A stretch of 64,000 nucleotides of DNA, taken from assembly GCA_964017185.1 (NCBI GenBank), contig OZ024879.1:39582383-39646382 (forward strand). The letters run 5' to 3'. The translations under genes were made by a program, and so were the position numbers. How positions within the stretch are numbered: the stretch's first letter is position 1; each line of letters opens with the position of its first letter. This DNA comes from Rugalucina vietnamica (taxonomy: Eukaryota > Mollusca > Bivalvia > Lucinida > Lucinidae). This document shows, in pieces, positions 43,856-53,778 of the stretch. Below the pieces are notes generated by a model that was not told the origin of the DNA, did no database searches, and saw only the letters and a program-made list of their open reading frames with translations.

Positions 43856-44439
43856 GCGATGACTTTTGTCAAAAGCTTTAACTTGTACATATTCTGAATC
43901 GAGACCAAACTAAGAAAACCGTAAATTAGTCTCGCGAATTGTAAGAAAAATGTTAAAAGAATAAAATACTTCAGTCCCTTACATTTGTCCACGCCAGAAA
44001 TGTAATGTTCTATTGTGGGTATATTAAACAAAGTCACATGTTGGTTATATTGAATCTATTATGGTTAATGAATGCTCGTCCGAGCGCATGCAATGATAAT
44101 ATCCCAAAGTACTCATGAATACTAAGCTCCGCCTACTATGATAGACACTTCATGATAAACACTACAAGAAACAAGGCTAGAGACGAAATAAAACAGTCTA
44201 CGTGGTTTGTCAAAGGCCGTCGCCATTACGACTTTTGGAGAGGCTATTGGCATAATATGTTACCTGGTCACGTGGAACGTTTTGGTCTTCTCGGACTTTT
44301 TCCCTGCATCCTGTTTTTAACCATTCTAAAAATAAATTATTTTTGATTGATGGGCTGACGAAAGCTTTTTTCCTCTTCATATACGAACACGTGACTTATA
44401 CACGTGTTACCATTTAGCGCCACCGAGGCGGCGAAGCCG

Positions 44440-45425
44440 CCTGTCGGTGTCGCGATAAACACAATTTTTATGTTGCTGTCTCATTGAATGAACATTTATG
44501 CGCCTTATTCGCAAATTTCGGTCTAATTTTGAAAATATAACTCGCGACTGTCGCGCGATTGTCTTGAGATATTATATTCGTGAGAGTGTCTCACGACCTT
44601 CCCACGAATGTAGAATTATCATTTTCATTCGTACGACAGTCGCGAGACATTCGTAAGAGTGTCGCACGACATTTGTACGAATGTTGCTTACATTTATTTT
44701 CTCGCAAGATTGTCGCGAGGTGTTCGCATATTTTCTCAAAAGGTACAAGTAGGCAAAGATCAGGAAAAGGCGCAATCAGAAAGAGATTCCCACTCCAAAA
44801 ACCGAGGTGGGAAAAAAAACGAACTAACAATAAGGCACTTATACCATGAAACATATCGTAAGCCGAATGAGCAGCTATTTTCCCAATAGGTGGCCACTCA
44901 GTTAACTTAATTAAAAATATGAAAACATACATAAGGCGCCAACAGCACAAAAAAAAAAAAAAAAAAAAATAAAAAAAAAAAAAAAAAAATAAAAAAAAAA
45001 AATAAACACCAAGACATAAAACAAAAAGAACCACCACAGAAGTATCGCCTTGGAACGATCAGTAACACAAAGTTACTGGCGGGCTTAAACCCGCCAGTAA
45101 GACTGTCGCGCGATCGTCGTGCGACACTCGCACAGCATTCGTAAGACTGTGGCGAAAATTTCGCATTGTAAATTCGCCAAAATTTTGCGGCGACAGGTTT
45201 GCGAGACTCGCACGAATGTCGCGCGACAATCTTGCGAAATTTTTGGCGAAATAATTCGCATAAACTTTTTAAACATGTTTTAAACCTTCGCGACCAGTTC
45301 GCGGCACATGAAAATTCTCATGACACTCGTGCGACACTAGCACGAATGCCGTGCGAAAGTCCGCGACAAAAGTCGCCAAACAGTCTCGAGAAATTCGCAT
45401 GCCAGTGAGATACTAGCTTAAGTAT
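44440..45425. mobile_element. TIR element rich in TCGCGCGAC motifs, interrupted by repeat C
   Basis: The left part (44440-44737) matches 42520-42745. The right part (45105-45425) is full of short complementary motifs (GTCGCGCGAC, CGTGCGACACTCGCAC, ATTCGCGAA-like) and ends GCATGCCAGTGAGATACTAG, the terminal inverted repeat. Repeat C at 44738-45100 splits it. The density of self-complementary CpG-rich motifs is striking. No coding capacity. Confidence 0.7.
44738..45100 (-). repeat. Repeat C copy with A-rich expansion
   Basis: AAAAGGTACAAGTAGGCAAAG start and the usual C order. An A-rich tract at 44950-45003 replaces the short A run of other copies. It ends in a perfect palindrome, TACTGGCGGGCTTAAACCCGCCAGTA. 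Confidence 0.75.
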
Positions 45426-46033
45426 CCCCATACGTTTGCCTGACGATTGTGTTATGCCGAACACCATGTCTCATAGGTCGGCATACGCTGTGGTGTGGTC
45501 GCATTTTGGCAGTCGGGAACGCAATTTCGTATAAATAAAAATCACACGTTTCGCATCGCCGCATGGTTTTATGCCGAACACCCCAATCTATTGATTGTCG
45601 GTTTCAACAAATATATCTGATTATTGATTCTTTGTATTTCACAATAAATGACTAAAGTCTATTTTTATAATGACATATAACACAACGAATAGCAAGGCCT
45701 TAATGTTATAGATAGTTTATACATATATACACATTAACACACGACTGGAATACAGTGAAAGAATATTTGAGGAAAGAATATAATTCAAGGTTCGTTTTTT
45801 TATCTAGAAACTACATTGACACTCTCATTCTGATTGTTGTCTTTTGTCTTTTGTATTGATGTTAATAATGTCAAACACGTTAAAGGTTATTAATTATTAC
45901 ATGTTTCAAACTTTGTAAACATTGAATACTTTAAAGTTTCAGTCACTTTTCTTAACTATAATAAATTCTATACAAGTATGTATAGATTTATGGCCATAAC
46001 ATTACATGGTCATTTATGGCCATAACATTACAT
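45426..46033. other. Non-coding stretch
   Basis: No gene. Near 45445-45600 the phrase TTATGCCGAACACC occurs twice (45452 and 45570). Just before the LINE, a 26-bp unit ATTTATGGCCATAACATTAC.. is present twice in tandem (45986-46036), ending at the LINE junction. Confidence 0.5.
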
Positions 46034-46358
46034 GGTCAGGTCAGTTTAACTGCTACTGTAACATGTAATCAGTACTACCTGTTGTCATGCGGTGCAGATG
46101 GGGCTCGTTAGCCTTGGAAGGCAGCTCATCTAGGAGTTAAGCTAGTTCTCTACACAAAAATCTAGCTGGGCAGGGGGAACTCATTAGTCTTGGTTGACAG
46201 TCCTCCTAGGAGTTAACAGGTCTCTAAACAAAACCTAAGGAAGGGTAGATGGAGCTCTTCAGCTGTGGCCAGCAATTCATCTAGGAGAAGGAAACTCCAA
46301 AATCAAACCTGTGTGTCTGGATATGCCTAGTCCAGATATGCAAAGACTGTTTCGGTAG

Positions 46359-46541
46359 ATGGAGCGGAAGAAATCACCTGATTCAACGGTTCAGAAAGCG
46401 ATACAGCAACATGTTATGGAACATGCAGAGCGTGACAAGGCACCAAAGATGTTACGGTCATCCACTGCATCCAAACCCAACTCCAGACGTCTTGACCTGT
46501 GTCTTGCCTCTGGGCGCAGCTGGGCGAGGACTAGAGAGTGA
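46359..46541 (+). CDS. Small leader ORF of the LINE
   Basis: Sixty codons starting MERKKSPDSTVQKAIQQH, with a basic Ser/Arg-rich end. Counterpart of the minus-strand copy with two substitutions. No domain recognised. Confidence 0.35.
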   Translation: MERKKSPDSTVQKAIQQHVMEHAERDKAPKMLRSSTASKPNSRRLDLCLASGRSWARTRE

Positions 46542-47107
46542 GGTTGACGTTGCGCACCTCTTCCTCACTATAATCCAATTTCATAGCGCATGTCATCTTA
46601 TTTCTCAACACACAAGCACTTGCATACACAACAATTTCATCACACTTGCACCCACATACCTAAAAAATCCTGTGGCGATGGGCGAGTGGCGAAGCAGCAG
46701 GTGTAGGACACACTGGGAGCTGTAGTTGCAGACCTGCACACAGGCGGCTCAGTTCTAATGGTCGCTTTCTGTGAGGAGAAGCAGTAAGCAGAATTCGGCA
46801 GTCGGCTGAGCGACTGAGCAGACCTATTTAGGACCGCACTGCTCACACCCGTAGCATGGGGAAGGGGCTAGAAAAGGTGCCCTAAACAATTGCCTGCTTC
46901 AAACCCCCTGGCTGGTTAACCGCGATCAGCGGGGATCCCCTTAAGCGGTCGAAATACAAAGAAAAAAGCTAGAGTAATTCCCTTACGGATTGGCGCATGG
47001 AATGTGCGTACTTTAATGGACAATGCTGGGTCAGATAGACCACAGCGTAGAACGGCCCTTGTGGGCAGAGAACTTGGGAGGTAAACTATGATATACAGAT
47101 AGCTGCA

Positions 47108-50100
47108 TTGAGTGAGACTCGGTTCGCAGATGTTGGGGAGATCAAAGAAGTTGGTGCTGGATACACCTTCTTCTGGATTGGACGCAAAAGTGAAGAGAGG
47201 CGTGAAGCAGGAGTTGGCTTTGCCATCAAAACAGAACTTGTTGGTAAGCTGTCAGGATTGCCAAAAGGCATTAATGACCGTCTAATGACATTGAGACTTC
47301 CTCTGTCAGGCAATAAACATGCAACTATTGTCAGTGCTTATGCACCCACAATGACCAATCCAGATGAGGTCAAGGACAAGTTTTATGATGACCTAGACAA
47401 TGTTATTTCTGCAACACCCCGCACAGACAAGCTTATCCTTCTTGGCGACTTTAATGCCAGAGTGGGTACAGACCACCAGACCTGGGAAGGAGTTATAGGT
47501 CCAGAAGGGGTTGGAAAGTGCAACAGCAATGGTCTCTTGCTTCTCATGAAGTGTGCTGAACATGACCTTCTAATCACCAACACAGTCTTCCGTCTACCTA
47601 ATAGGAACAAAACATCCTGGATGCATCCCCGTTCCAAACACTGGCATCTCATAGACTATGTCATAGTGCGGAGAACAGACAGGCAGGATGTTAAAGTGAC
47701 AAAGACTATGTTTGGTGCAGACTGCTGGACAGATCATAGACTGGTTGTCAGCAAACTTAACCTAAGAATACAGCCTGCGAGGCGACCTCAAGGCAAGAAA
47801 GCTGCTAAGAGACTGGATGTCTCAAAGCTGAATAAAGACAGCATGAGACAAGATTTCTTAACAGACATTTGCAACCAACTGGATGCAATGAATCTCAGTT
47901 CAGAGGACCCCGAAGAAAACTGGACAGTTTTCCATAAAACAGTTCTTTCTTCAGCTGCAAGCACCTTAGGCCATCCATCTCGCAAACATCAAGACTGGTT
48001 TGATGAGAATGATGACGAAATTCAGAGGCTTCTTGAAGAAAAGCACCGATTGCACAAGGCACATCAAGATGATACTAGCTCAGTATCAAAGAAAGCAGCC
48101 TACAGCAACATTTGTAAGACAGTCCAGACCAAGCTTAGGGACATGCAAGATTCCTGGCTGAGGAAGAAAACAGAAGAAATTCAGTCTTTTGCGGATAGAA
48201 AGGACATGAAGAAATTTCATGATGCACTGAAAACCATTTATGGTCCAAAGAGTTCTGGAGCCACCACATTGCTCAGTGCAGATGGAAACACTCTTCTCAC
48301 AGATAAAGAAGCTATCTTGGAAAGGTGGGCAGAACACTTTAATAGTGTGCTTAATCGACCATCAAGCATCAATGAGGATGCAATCGACAGACTTCCACAG
48401 TTAGAGTGCAATGTTCTGTTAGATGAATTTCCTACCGTTATGGAAACAAGAAAAGCAGTTCAACAACTATCATCTGGCAAAGCCCCAGGTGCAGATGCAA
48501 TTCCTGCCGAAGTTTACAAGGCTGGGGGGCTACCCATGGCAGAGAAACTGACAGAGTTGTTTCACTGTATGTGGAGAAAGGAGGCTATCCCACAAGAATT
48601 TAAGGATGCATCCATAATCCACCTATACAAGCGGAAAGGAAATCCTCAAGTCTGTGACAATCACAGAGGCATCTCTCTCCTATCAATTGCTGGGAAGATA
48701 CTTGCAAAAATTCTGTTGAATCGTCTGAATGTTCATCTTGATCAGACGGGACTTATCCCAGAAAGTCAATGTGGATTCAGAAAAGACAGAGGGACAATAG
48801 ACATGATATTCACAGCAAGACAGCTTCAGGAGAAATGCCAAGAACAGAATGTAGATCTATACATGACGTTTGTTGACCTCACCAAAGCTTTTGACACTGT
48901 TAGTCGTGATGGACTCTGGAAAATCATGGCCAAGTTTGGCTGTCCACCCAGATTCATAGCAATGGTGCGGCAGTTTCATGATGGCATGCAGGCACGTGTG
49001 CAAAATGATGGAGAGTTCTCTGAACCATTTGAAGTAACAAATGGGGTCAAACAAGGCTGTGTTCTGGCACCAACACTGTTCAGCATGATGTTTTCTGCCA
49101 TGCTTATGGATGCTTTTCAGGACAGTGACACTGGTTTTCCAATCAGGTACCGTTTTGATGGCAACATATTCAACCTCAGAAGGTTGCAAGCCAAAACTAA
49201 GGTCCAGACTGATGTGCTAGATGAGCTCCTCTATGCAGATGATATGGATAAGAATGCCAGCACAGAGGCAAAAATGCAAAGAGCCATGGATCAAGTCTCA
49301 CAGTCATGTGATAACTATGATCTCACAATCAGCACAAAAAAGACAGAGGTTGTACACCAACCAGCGCCCGGAAAGCCATATAATGAACCAACCATCACTG
49401 TGAATGGGCAAAAACTGAAAGTTGTTGACAAGTTCACCTACCTGGGAAGCACTCTCTCCAGAGCAGTGCATATTGATGATGAGATCACTGCCAGAATTGC
49501 AAAGGCTAGTGTGGCATTCGGACGACTCCGTGCAAATGTCTGGGAGCGAAATGGAATCAAGCTTGACACCAAGCTGAAAGTCTACAAGGCTGTGGTACTG
49601 CCAACCCTCTTGTATGCATGTGAGACCTGGACAGTATACCAACGCCATGCAAAGAGACTTAACCATTTCCACTTAAGCTGTTTGAGAAAGTTGTTAAAAA
49701 TCAAGTGGCAGGACAAGATTCCAGACACAGAGGTCCTGACGAAAGCAGGGATGCAAAGCATGCATACAGTCTTAAAGCTAGCACAGCTAAGATGGACTGG
49801 CCATGTTATAAGAATGCCTGATGCGCGACTTCCAAAGAAAGTTTTCTATGGAGAACTACAGGAGGGAAAGCGCTCTCAAGGTGGCCAGAAGAAACGCTAC
49901 AAAGACACCCTCAAAGCCTCTCTGAAGGATTTCGAAATACCAATGGGGTCCTGGGAACAGACTGCACAGGAGCGATCAAAGTGGCGAGGTCTCATCAACA
50001 AAGGAGCAGCTCTTTATGAAAAGAAGAGAATCTGTGAAGCTGAAAGAAAGCGAAGAGAGCGCAAAGCCAAAACAAATGTGCCACCATCAGACTCTATGAC

Positions 50101-50200
50101 ATTGACTTGCTCTACTTGCAACCGACAGTTTAGAGCCAGAATTGGCCTAGTCAGCCATCAAAGAACTCACCAACACACATCAGCACTATTCAAGAAATAA
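47108..50200 (+). CDS. LINE endonuclease/reverse transcriptase with C-terminal C2H2 finger
   Basis: A 1030-codon open frame. It holds most of an APE-type endonuclease (SETRFADVG at the start, SAYAPTMTN, LLGDFNARVG, LIDYVIVRR, TDHRLVV), a linker, and a reverse transcriptase with FVDLTKAFDTVSRDGLW (motif A), GVKQGCVLAPTLFSMMF (motif B) and catalytic YADD near residue 709. After the thumb region come a basic KRRERKAK stretch and a C2H2-like finger at the very end (CSTCNRQF...HQRTHQH). The first catalytic Asn (WNVRTL) lies upstream of a 5-bp frameshift, so the endonuclease is probably inactive while the RT looks intact. There is no RNase H domain. The ATG at 47108 is unlikely to be the native start. 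Confidence 0.9.
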   Translation: MSETRFADVGEIKEVGAGYTFFWIGRKSEERREAGVGFAIKTELVGKLSGLPKGINDRLMTLRLPLSGNKHATIVSAYAPTMTNPDEVKDKFYDDLDNVISATPRTDKLILLGDFNARVGTDHQTWEGVIGPEGVGKCNSNGLLLLMKCAEHDLLITNTVFRLPNRNKTSWMHPRSKHWHLIDYVIVRRTDRQDVKVTKTMFGADCWTDHRLVVSKLNLRIQPARRPQGKKAAKRLDVSKLNKDSMRQDFLTDICNQLDAMNLSSEDPEENWTVFHKTVLSSAASTLGHPSRKHQDWFDENDDEIQRLLEEKHRLHKAHQDDTSSVSKKAAYSNICKTVQTKLRDMQDSWLRKKTEEIQSFADRKDMKKFHDALKTIYGPKSSGATTLLSADGNTLLTDKEAILERWAEHFNSVLNRPSSINEDAIDRLPQLECNVLLDEFPTVMETRKAVQQLSSGKAPGADAIPAEVYKAGGLPMAEKLTELFHCMWRKEAIPQEFKDASIIHLYKRKGNPQVCDNHRGISLLSIAGKILAKILLNRLNVHLDQTGLIPESQCGFRKDRGTIDMIFTARQLQEKCQEQNVDLYMTFVDLTKAFDTVSRDGLWKIMAKFGCPPRFIAMVRQFHDGMQARVQNDGEFSEPFEVTNGVKQGCVLAPTLFSMMFSAMLMDAFQDSDTGFPIRYRFDGNIFNLRRLQAKTKVQTDVLDELLYADDMDKNASTEAKMQRAMDQVSQSCDNYDLTISTKKTEVVHQPAPGKPYNEPTITVNGQKLKVVDKFTYLGSTLSRAVHIDDEITARIAKASVAFGRLRANVWERNGIKLDTKLKVYKAVVLPTLLYACETWTVYQRHAKRLNHFHLSCLRKLLKIKWQDKIPDTEVLTKAGMQSMHTVLKLAQLRWTGHVIRMPDARLPKKVFYGELQEGKRSQGGQKKRYKDTLKASLKDFEIPMGSWEQTAQERSKWRGLINKGAALYEKKRICEAERKRRERKAKTNVPPSDSMTLTCSTCNRQFRARIGLVSHQRTHQHTSALFKK

Positions 50201-50309
50201 TGATGGTCTTTCTCATTAGTGAGAGACGAACTATCACATGTTTATGCACATTTTTCGAATGGCCGTGTGTCGATCGTTGCCTACCAAAATCTTCAGCATG
50301 CCAAATATT

Positions 50310-50550
50310 TGTTCGATTGTAAAAATATTTCCTAGTGAAATCTCTAATTTTTGCAGCTGTAAAAATCTCTGTATATCGCATGGGCAAGTTTTCGTAATGT
50401 GTAAGGCTCTAGCGTGTACCCACAATCTATGTTTTGAGCAAAAAAAAAAAAAAAAAATAATAATAAATAAATAAATAAAATAAATAAATAAATAATTTTT
50501 GCAACCATAAAAATCTCTGTATATCACACGGACAAGTTTTCGTAATGTGT
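50310..50550 (-). mobile_element. MITE1 fragments in reverse, with A/T-rich microsatellite
   Basis: Two inverted left ends of MITE1 lie in tandem (GCATGGGCAAGTTTTCGTAATGTG ending near 50402, and CACGGACAAGTTTTCGTAATGTG ending near 50549), each preceded by AAAAATCTCTGTATATC. Between them are ACCCACAATCTATGTTTTGAGC and an A17 run with (AATA)n. Confidence 0.7.
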
Positions 50551-50929
50551 ACTGTTAGCCACCCTCCCCCAAATGTGAACTGACAAGCATTTTGTACTAA
50601 AGTTGTACCACCCGTCCCATGCAACATTATACAACTATTTCATACCTTCCTTTGTAACAGTCAAAACTATCACCCCGAGGTGCTGTGGATGACCCGATGA
50701 ACTGTTGCCCGAGGCCGAATATTAACAATATTTGCAAGTATGGTGAGGCAGTATAAAAGCATGCAAAGCATGTCACATGACTGGGAAACAGTAAAAACTG
50801 TTGCATATGAAACAGTTCATCACATGACATGAAACAGTTCATTGAAACTGGTTTAAACTATCTTTAACTGAAATTGTTTAAAAACAGCATGAAATGTTTT
50901 ATTTCTCTTTATATAGTATGTTGGGTAAT

Positions 50930-51175
50930 AAATAAATAATTTTTTAAGTTGTAAAAATATAAAATTTTTAGTAGATTTTTTTTTCTTATTTTTGCTCAAA
51001 ACATCGATTGTGGGTACACGGTAGAACCGCCTGGCCGAGGCGGTTCTAACGAGTACCCACAATCTATGTTTTGGGGCTAAAATAAGAAACATAGGTATAC
51101 CGCTGCATACCTCGGTTTTACTATATGAAAGTGAGGTGTACGGGGTATGCATTACACGGACGTGTTTTCCTAATG
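50930..51175 (+). mobile_element. MITE1 copy just upstream of the DUF4326 first coding exon
   Basis: Central hairpin (CATCGATTGTGGGTACACGG, AACCGCCTGGCCGAGGCGGTT) and right end ACGGACGTGTTTTCCTAATG. The left end is degraded. The right end lies 40 bp before the likely splice acceptor at 51215 and 62 bp before the ATG of the gene. The box reads TATATGAAAG here. Confidence 0.8.
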
Positions 51176-51215
51176 TTCAGGTCCATACTGGGTGGATTTT
51201 CGATATTTATTTCAG

Positions 51216-51374
51216 GTTTTGGAAGCATAATCGAGAAATGGCATCCAACAATCCATGGAATAAACCCTCGGCCTCGCCTCAGACACAGGGTCATCCTGTG
51301 ACGTCATCATTACGTGACATCATGAATGAACAGACTAAAGAAGAGACAGAAAAAGAGCCACCAATCAGTTCAAG
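51216..51374 (+). CDS. DUF4326 gene, first coding exon
   Basis: Acceptor GATATTTATTTCAG ends at 51215, the ATG is at 51238 and the donor AG|GTAACA follows 51374. The tryptophan motif and SSLRDIMNEQ lie here. The acceptor and phase-2 donor match the layout of the RIOK3 first coding exon. Confidence 0.75.
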
Positions 51375-53102
51375 GTAACATACACATGCATTACAAAAAA
51401 TTGCCCATGTAATATACATAGAATTTTTTCAGCATTAAAAAGTGAAAATTTCATTGGACTTTTTTTTTTATATTTTCAATATCATTACTCAAAACATTGA
51501 TTGTGGTTATACGTCAGAACCGCCTCGCCGAGTACCCACAATCAATGTTTTGGAGCAAAAATAAGAAAAATATGTCTACCCCTGCATACCCCAGTTTTAC
51601 TATATAAAAGGTATTCGTTGCATGTTTTCTGATGCATGGACAAACTTGAAAATGGATATCCGGCCGCGGGCGTTTTGGGTTCAATATACAGCCATAAAAA
51701 TAGCCATGGAATCAATTATTTTATTGTTTATGTATGAGCCTTAACATGCTTTACTATGATCAAAATTTTATGATCATACAGACTTGGTCTCGACGTTATA
51801 TGCAACTCTTCTGTGTCTTAATGCTCATTTGCCATTTTAACATAATATTATGTGGGCACAATGATGGATGGATGTGCCCTCCTGCCTTTCCTTACGAAAA
51901 TTTTGTCATGCAGTATACAGAGAAATGTTTAGGTGTAAAAATTGGAAATTCCATTGAAAAAAAATTGATTTTAAACGTTTATCTCATAACTTTTATTGTG
52001 GGTACACATTAACAAGTACCCACAATCTATGTTTTGGGTCAAAAATAAGAAAAATAGGAATACAACAGTTTTAGTATATAAAAGTGGGTTTCAAGGGGGT
52101 ATACATATACATTACAACGACATGTTATCGTTAGGAACTTATTCCCCTCGGTTTTCAATCAACCATGTTGTTATTATGATTATTATTATTATCATCATCA
52201 TCATCTCATTATTAGTATTTTGATTTTGTTTATAGGGAGGCATACTGGAGTGGTAGATATGACTTTTGTGCCGGAATTAACCCATCTAAACCATACACTT
52301 TCAAAAGTAAGTAAATTAGTTGCTTTTGTTTCATTTACAGAAAAAAAGACACTGAAAAATTGAAAAAAATACCGTCACTCAAAAAGGGGACCGGAGAAAA
52401 CGTAAGATGAGCCTCAGACTAAACAATGTACGCTTTATACCCTAACCACACAAGTCAGGCTGCTTACATGTATATCTGTCAAGTTATTGCAGGCATGGTT
52501 CGATACTCTCAAGATGAATCTTCAGGTTCCTCATTGATAAGCAGGGTGTGATTCCCTGGTCGTTAAAAACAACTAGGCAGTTTTAGCGATGCATATCCTT
52601 GAATGTATTCTTTAGATCAATCCCAGTGTGTTGGGCTTTAGTGGTTGTACATGTAGCACGACTTAATTGTTGTACAAAACTTAAGAAATGAATAAATTCT
52701 TCTTTTATTTGAGGCGAACAGGCAAAGTCGTCCAAAGAACCTGTCGCAAAGGTGGTCAATGTGAGAGCCCGACATCTGAGGGAAAATGGCTACAAAGATC
52801 TTGTTGAATGGACCAAAGATCCGAATAATGTCTACATAGGTCGGGATATGACCCATTACGTGCCGGGGGCGGTCGGTAGCATGTGGCACAACCCGTTCAA
52901 AAGCAAACAAATGGGACGGGACGAGAGTGTGCGGCGATTTAAGGAACATATCAAAACTAACAAACAGATACAGAGTAATGGCCGCACCTTGTTGGACTCC
53001 TTGCACGAGTTGAAAGGGAAGACTCTGGGTTGCTGGTGTCACCCGGAGCGTTGCCATGGACACGCGCTTGTGGAGCTGATAGAGGAATATGTTCACGATT
53101 GA
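51216..53102 (+). CDS. DUF4326-domain protein with RIOK3-like N-terminal exon, three exons
   Basis: Joining 51238-51374, 52236-52306 and 52714-53102 gives exactly 199 codons (198 residues plus TGA) with matching phases 2, 1 and 0. Every junction has GT-AG ends: AG|GTAACA, TATAG|GG, A|GTAAGT, TTGAG|GC. Residues 1-46 contain NNPWNK and SSLRDIMNEQ, like the RIOK3 first exon. Residues 47-80 are a linker with YWSGRYDF. From about residue 88 the domain reads VVNVRARHLRENGY, VYIGRDMTHYVPG, HNPFK and GCWCHPERCHG (175-185). This is the pattern I know for DUF4326 (Pfam), whose Cys/His cluster suggests metal binding; its function is unknown. An upstream non-coding exon is likely because an acceptor (TTTATTTCAG) precedes the ATG. 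Possibly a gene chimera. Confidence 0.8.
51389..51634 (+). mobile_element. MITE1 copy in DUF4326 intron 1
   Basis: CATTACAAAAAATTGCCCATG at the left, starting 15 bp after the splice donor, and CATGTTTTCTGATG at the right. The hairpin tip is shortened on one side (AACCGCCTCGCCGAGTACCC). Confidence 0.8.
51890..52134 (+). mobile_element. MITE1 copy in DUF4326 intron 1, hairpin tip lost
   Basis: CTTACGAAAATTTTGTCATGC at the left. The core is collapsed to TTGTGGGTACACATTAACAAGTACCCACAATC, with the GC-rich tip gone; TATATAAAAG is retained. The right end is degraded. Confidence 0.75.
52236..52306 (+). CDS. DUF4326 gene, middle exon
   Basis: 71 bp between TTTATAG and GTAAGT. Encodes EAYWSGRYDFCAGINPSKP and a short tail. 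It fits only because both phases agree with the flanking exons. Confidence 0.7.
52714..53102 (+). CDS. DUF4326 gene, last exon
   Basis: Acceptor TTTATTTGAG ends at 52713. The exon holds the whole DUF4326 domain. It is visibly richer in G and C than the surrounding AT-rich DNA. Confidence 0.85.
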
Positions 53103-53233
53103 CGATCTACAAGAATGGAATAATACTTATTTGTTCTATTGTTCTGTTTTAAGTTGCAGAGGGCCATATGTTAAAAAGTTATTTTATTTGCTAAATATGT
53201 CATCCTCTTAAAATAATATTTATTTTAATTTTT

Positions 53234-53290
53234 TATATTATTATTATTATTGTTATTATTATTATTGCTATTATTATTATTATTGTTATG

Positions 53291-53338
<48 letters not shown>

Positions 53339-53339
53339 T
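53234..53339. repeat. (ATT)n microsatellite
   Basis: Imperfect (TTA)n with G interruptions, pure from about 53289 to 53336. It lies 130 bp after the DUF4326 stop codon. A shorter ATT/ATC tract is at 52174-52212 in intron 1. Confidence 0.9.
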
Positions 53340-53451
53340 AATTTGATGTTGATAAAGTGATAAAGGCTCTAAGTTACAAAGAAAATATTTACATGTAGTT
53401 TTTTTTGTATCCATGCAGTCAGATCAGCTGATCGCTCTTTTTATTTGCCAT

Positions 53452-53689
53452 ATGAGCCGCCTCATGAGAAAACCAACAATCTGCATATGCGAAAACAAAG
53501 ACGCAGATCAGCTTCGCGGTAACCGCGAAGCTGATCAGCGCCTTTGTTTTCGCTACTCGGATAGTACAATTCCTCTTCTACTTAAATCCAAAGTTTCAAG
53601 CTTCTAGCCTGCTTCTGTGCTTGTACATGCCGGTTTGTGTCGGACCTGTTCGGAAACCACATAGTTGGTTTTTCCACGAGGTGGCTCAT
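53452..53689 (+). mobile_element. MITE2 copy
   Basis: ATGAGCCGCCTCATGAGAAAACC and, at the other end, GGTTTTTCCACGAGGTGGCTCAT. The inner hairpin is perfect around CGCAGATCAGCTTCGCGGTAACCGCGAAGC. One of the best-preserved copies. Confidence 0.88.
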
Positions 53690-53778
53690 ATGCTAGACTG
53701 TCATATTTTGTTCTCGATTAGTAGCATTAAGAAAACATACCTACATGTATATAATATCCAGTAATTTCAAATTAGTAG

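Larger units (their letters stand above)
46034..50236 (+). mobile_element. Full-length-type LINE, plus-strand copy
   Basis: Sister of 24491-28675 with the same ends and only scattered substitutions. It has a roughly 300-bp leader, the 60-codon small ORF, and one long EN-RT frame. The reading frame is intact from 47108 to 50200. A 5-bp insertion (TAAAC) at about 47081-47086 puts a stop codon early in the endonuclease, separating the WNVRTL start from the rest. Confidence 0.93.

Noticed and set aside
51216-51374. Alternative first exon of RIOK3, not of a separate gene
   Set aside because: Phase would permit splicing to 61350, but the exons at 52236 and 52714 join in perfect phase to an in-frame stop with a full domain, so a separate gene is more likely; transcript data could change this.
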